DNA from: Lachnoclostridium phytofermentans ISDg
GTDB taxonomy: Bacteria > Bacillota > Clostridia > Lachnospirales > Lachnospiraceae
Assembly (NCBI RefSeq): GCF_000018685.1
Contig: NC_010001.1
Span: forward strand, 2,682,001-2,746,000
Direction of reading: 5' to 3'
DNA: 64,000 bases
This document shows, piece after piece, positions 62,233 to 64,000 of the stretch. Made by a program: the position numbers and the translations under genes. The notes below the pieces were generated by a model. That model made no database searches, was not told the origin of the DNA, and was given only the letters and a program-made list of their open reading frames with translations. The first letter of the stretch is position 1. Every line of letters begins with the position of its first letter.

Positions 62233-63414
62233 TTAATCCCATTGTCCTGGAAATCTTAATTTCTGTAGTTGTGGAAAGTTTTTATTATATTCTTCTACTT
62301 CTTCCCTTGGAAGATTTTCAAAGACATTCGATTCGTAAAATTTTCCTTTTATGTTTTTCATACCATCCTTTACTAATTCAATTCCCATAAATGCATCAAA
62401 GTTTTTACCATCAGCCGTTTTAATATGAAAGTTGTCACATGTTTTAAATCCTATTCTAGGATAATAATCAGGTTCACCAAAAATTACAATGCCTTTATAC
62501 CCTTTATTGGCAGCTAAGTTCATTGTTTCTCTTAATAACAGCTCACCTACTCCAGATCCTTGCCATTTAGGCTCTACACACAGAGGTCCAAAGGTTATAA
62601 TTTCATGTGTATCTGCACCATCAACAACGAGCGCTTTTGAATACATTATACATCCTATTACAACTCCATCCTTTACTGCTATTCTGCTTAGTTCTGGAAG
62701 ATAGTCTTTATCTTGTCGTAATTTATGTACAAGGTAATGTTCGTCACATCCAAGATGATGTTTATTCCAAAATGCATGTTGCGTCATTAACTCTACATTG
62801 TACCAATCATCCTTTGTTTCCATTCTAATTTCAATTTCTTCAAGATTTAATCTTTTCTTTTCTACTGGAAACCATCCAAATTCTAACCTTACTTCTTTTC
62901 TTTGCAAATCATTATTCTTGTAGCAACAAGTATCCATACCAATTAAGCTAAAACCTTCATGCTGATAAAAATCTACTGCATTAACATTACAAGATTGTGT
63001 TTCCAGTATAATAGCTCGACGGCGCTCTCTCCTTGCTTGTTCTTTTGCAATTTCAATTAACGCATGACCTATTCCTTGCTTCTGATAGTTTTCTTCTACC
63101 CATAGTTCTGTAATTCTTAGACGATTAGACCATAATTCTTGGTCAGTCTCCATTGCAGCGACTAATTCATTATTAACTAATACTCCCCAAGCATACGCAT
63201 TCTCCCAATGATCTTCATATAACTTATCTGGAAAATTATTTTCTTCCGGTGTATGAGTCACTGGCTCTGTAAATTCTTTCTTTTCTATCTCAATGGTAAA
63301 TCCTTTCTCTGTTTTATTTACTATAACATCATAATATTTATCTGTTTTATACTTTATTGGAATTATAGTTCCCTTCCATTTCTCTTTTGGTAAATGTACA
63401 ATTTCATATACCAT
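62233..63414 (-). CDS. Two-domain GNAT acetyltransferase
   Basis: A 393-residue fusion. The N-terminal GNAT (about 1-180) has LWVEENYQKQGIGHALIEIA and NVNAVDFYQHEGF, resembling streptothricin acetyltransferases and related enzymes. The C-terminal GNAT (about 195-393) has GPLCVEPKWQGSGVGELLL and YYPRIGF, like YhbS-type proteins. Both acetyl-CoA loops (QKQGIG, QGSGVG) are intact, so both could be active. Substrates unknown. It follows a region rich in broken GNAT genes but is itself intact. Confidence 0.85.
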   Translation of the reverse strand: MVYEIVHLPKEKWKGTIIPIKYKTDKYYDVIVNKTEKGFTIEIEKKEFTEPVTHTPEENNFPDKLYEDHWENAYAWGVLVNNELVAAMETDQELWSNRLRITELWVEENYQKQGIGHALIEIAKEQARRERRRAIILETQSCNVNAVDFYQHEGFSLIGMDTCCYKNNDLQRKEVRLEFGWFPVEKKRLNLEEIEIRMETKDDWYNVELMTQHAFWNKHHLGCDEHYLVHKLRQDKDYLPELSRIAVKDGVVIGCIMYSKALVVDGADTHEIITFGPLCVEPKWQGSGVGELLLRETMNLAANKGYKGIVIFGEPDYYPRIGFKTCDNFHIKTADGKNFDAFMGIELVKDGMKNIKGKFYESNVFENLPREEVEEYNKNFPQLQKLRFPGQWD

Positions 63415-63733
63415 AATCTTTATCCTCTCTTTTTATATAAATTTTACTTCTGCTCACTTTACGGTTGTCATAATTCCTTAAACAAAATCCTGTTAGACTT
63501 CATCTTTAATAAATAATTTGTTTTTCGCATTGTCTTGATAATGTTAGCTTAGCATTTCTAAAACCAACTTTTTTACACGGTAATATATTCCATATTACAC
63601 TGTTTCATGCCATTATTCAATCATATTTACTCTTACAATACATAGCATAACGCTCTTTAATTTCATCTCGTTGTTCCGAGTTCTTCTTGGAGAAACCATT
63701 CCAGTTGACGGACAATTTTTTTTCGGAAACACA

Positions 63734-63780
63734 TATAAAAACGCCGATTCCAAATTTCTTGTGGAATCGACGTTTTTATA
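63734..63780 (-). terminator. Terminator of the alpha/beta hydrolase gene
   Basis: TATAAAAACG-x-CGATTCCA (63734-63752) pairs with TGGAATCG-x-CGTTTTTATA (63762-63780), giving a long stem with T5 on the minus strand. Nothing else coding in 63415-63786. Confidence 0.8.
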
Positions 63781-63786
63781 TGATTT

Positions 63787-64000
63787 CTATATGCTGTTAT
63801 TCATCCATGTTGCAATGATAATTCCGTCGTTTTCATCCATAAATGCATGCTCACTGTTTTCAGAAACAGTGAGATTACAGTTGAATTTACTGGAAAAATC
63901 ATTTATGACTTTATAACTTTGAAGATTGTCTTTTGCGCCATATAAAATGTGTGTTGGAGCATTCCATTTGTCAATCAGATGTTCTTTTACATACATATAA
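63787..64000 (-). CDS. Alpha/beta hydrolase, C-terminal part (cut by window edge)
   Basis: The open frame runs from the window edge to a stop at 63787, about 70 residues: PTHILYGAKDNLQSYKVIND then NSEHAFM. The Asp of GAKD and the His of EHAF are the expected acid and base of the alpha/beta-hydrolase triad; the Ser lies beyond the window. The substrate cannot be inferred. Confidence 0.72.
   Translation of the reverse strand, partial: YMYVKEHLIDKWNAPTHILYGAKDNLQSYKVINDFSSKFNCNLTVSENSEHAFMDENDGIIIATWMNNSI

Noticed and set aside
1..64000. CRISPR arrays, tRNA and rRNA genes
   Set aside because: No regularly spaced identical repeats with unique spacers and no cloverleaf or rRNA-like sequence were noticed; the short repeats found are tandem without spacers.

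Overview
The window looks like a chromosomal segment of a low-GC anaerobic Firmicute, most likely a Lachnospiraceae / Clostridium phytofermentans-type organism. This is an inference from the AT-rich sequence, purine-rich Shine-Dalgarno sites, the Lpl-type sugar ABC transporter beside an AraC-type membrane regulator and a GH29 fucosidase, and the many clostridial IS remnants. No rRNA, tRNA or CRISPR array was seen.

Layout. 1-1.9 kb: an intact IS3/IS150-type element sitting in the loop of an older hairpin terminator, with a 3-bp target duplication. 2-3.2 kb: two overlapping genes for exported proteins. 3.4-7.2 kb: a decayed mobile region with a tyrosine-recombinase fragment, a TnsC-like ATPase lacking its N-terminus, an intact TniQ gene and a group of direct repeats resembling a Tn7-like transposon end. 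7.3-20.7 kb: housekeeping genes (CGGC protein, cysteine desulfurase, ArsR-rhodanese regulator, threonine aldolase, patatin, CutC, leucyl aminopeptidase, YitT transporter, a large transglutaminase-like protein). 18.4-27.8 kb: a fucoside-type sugar locus with AraC-type sensor-regulator, thiol-disulfide membrane protein, GH29 enzyme, two permeases and a binding protein. Four separate short tandem repeats fall between 16.7 and 22.4 kb.

28.1-38.7 kb: an intact XerC/D-like recombinase gene, then an accessory island bounded by a shared GTTTCGTCC-type repeat. The island carries a truncated integrase operon, shattered peptide-synthetase pieces around an intact heterodimeric ABC exporter, and IS66, IS3 and IS21 fragments. 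39.0-41.7 kb: a secreted S1 serine protease beside a trigger-factor-like lipoprotein foldase. 43.5-53.2 kb: an operon that should build, modify and cleave an extracellular polysaccharide. It encodes a UDP-sugar dehydrogenase, a protein with four NodB-type deacetylase domains of which only the last keeps its catalytic residues, a PilZ-glycosyltransferase 2 fusion, a deacetylase-fold membrane protein and a GH18 lipoprotein. It is read from a promoter about 330 nt upstream.

54-58.2 kb: small kinases, acetyltransferase fragments and a frameshifted toroid-fold gene. 58.4-61.5 kb: the most striking locus, an Lsa-type ABC-F ribosome-protection gene followed by a Cfr-like rRNA methyltransferase. Each is preceded by a short leader peptide and mutually exclusive RNA hairpins, suggesting ribosome-sensed antibiotic induction at two successive checkpoints. 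61.7-64 kb: a P-loop kinase, a double-GNAT protein and a cut-off alpha/beta hydrolase.
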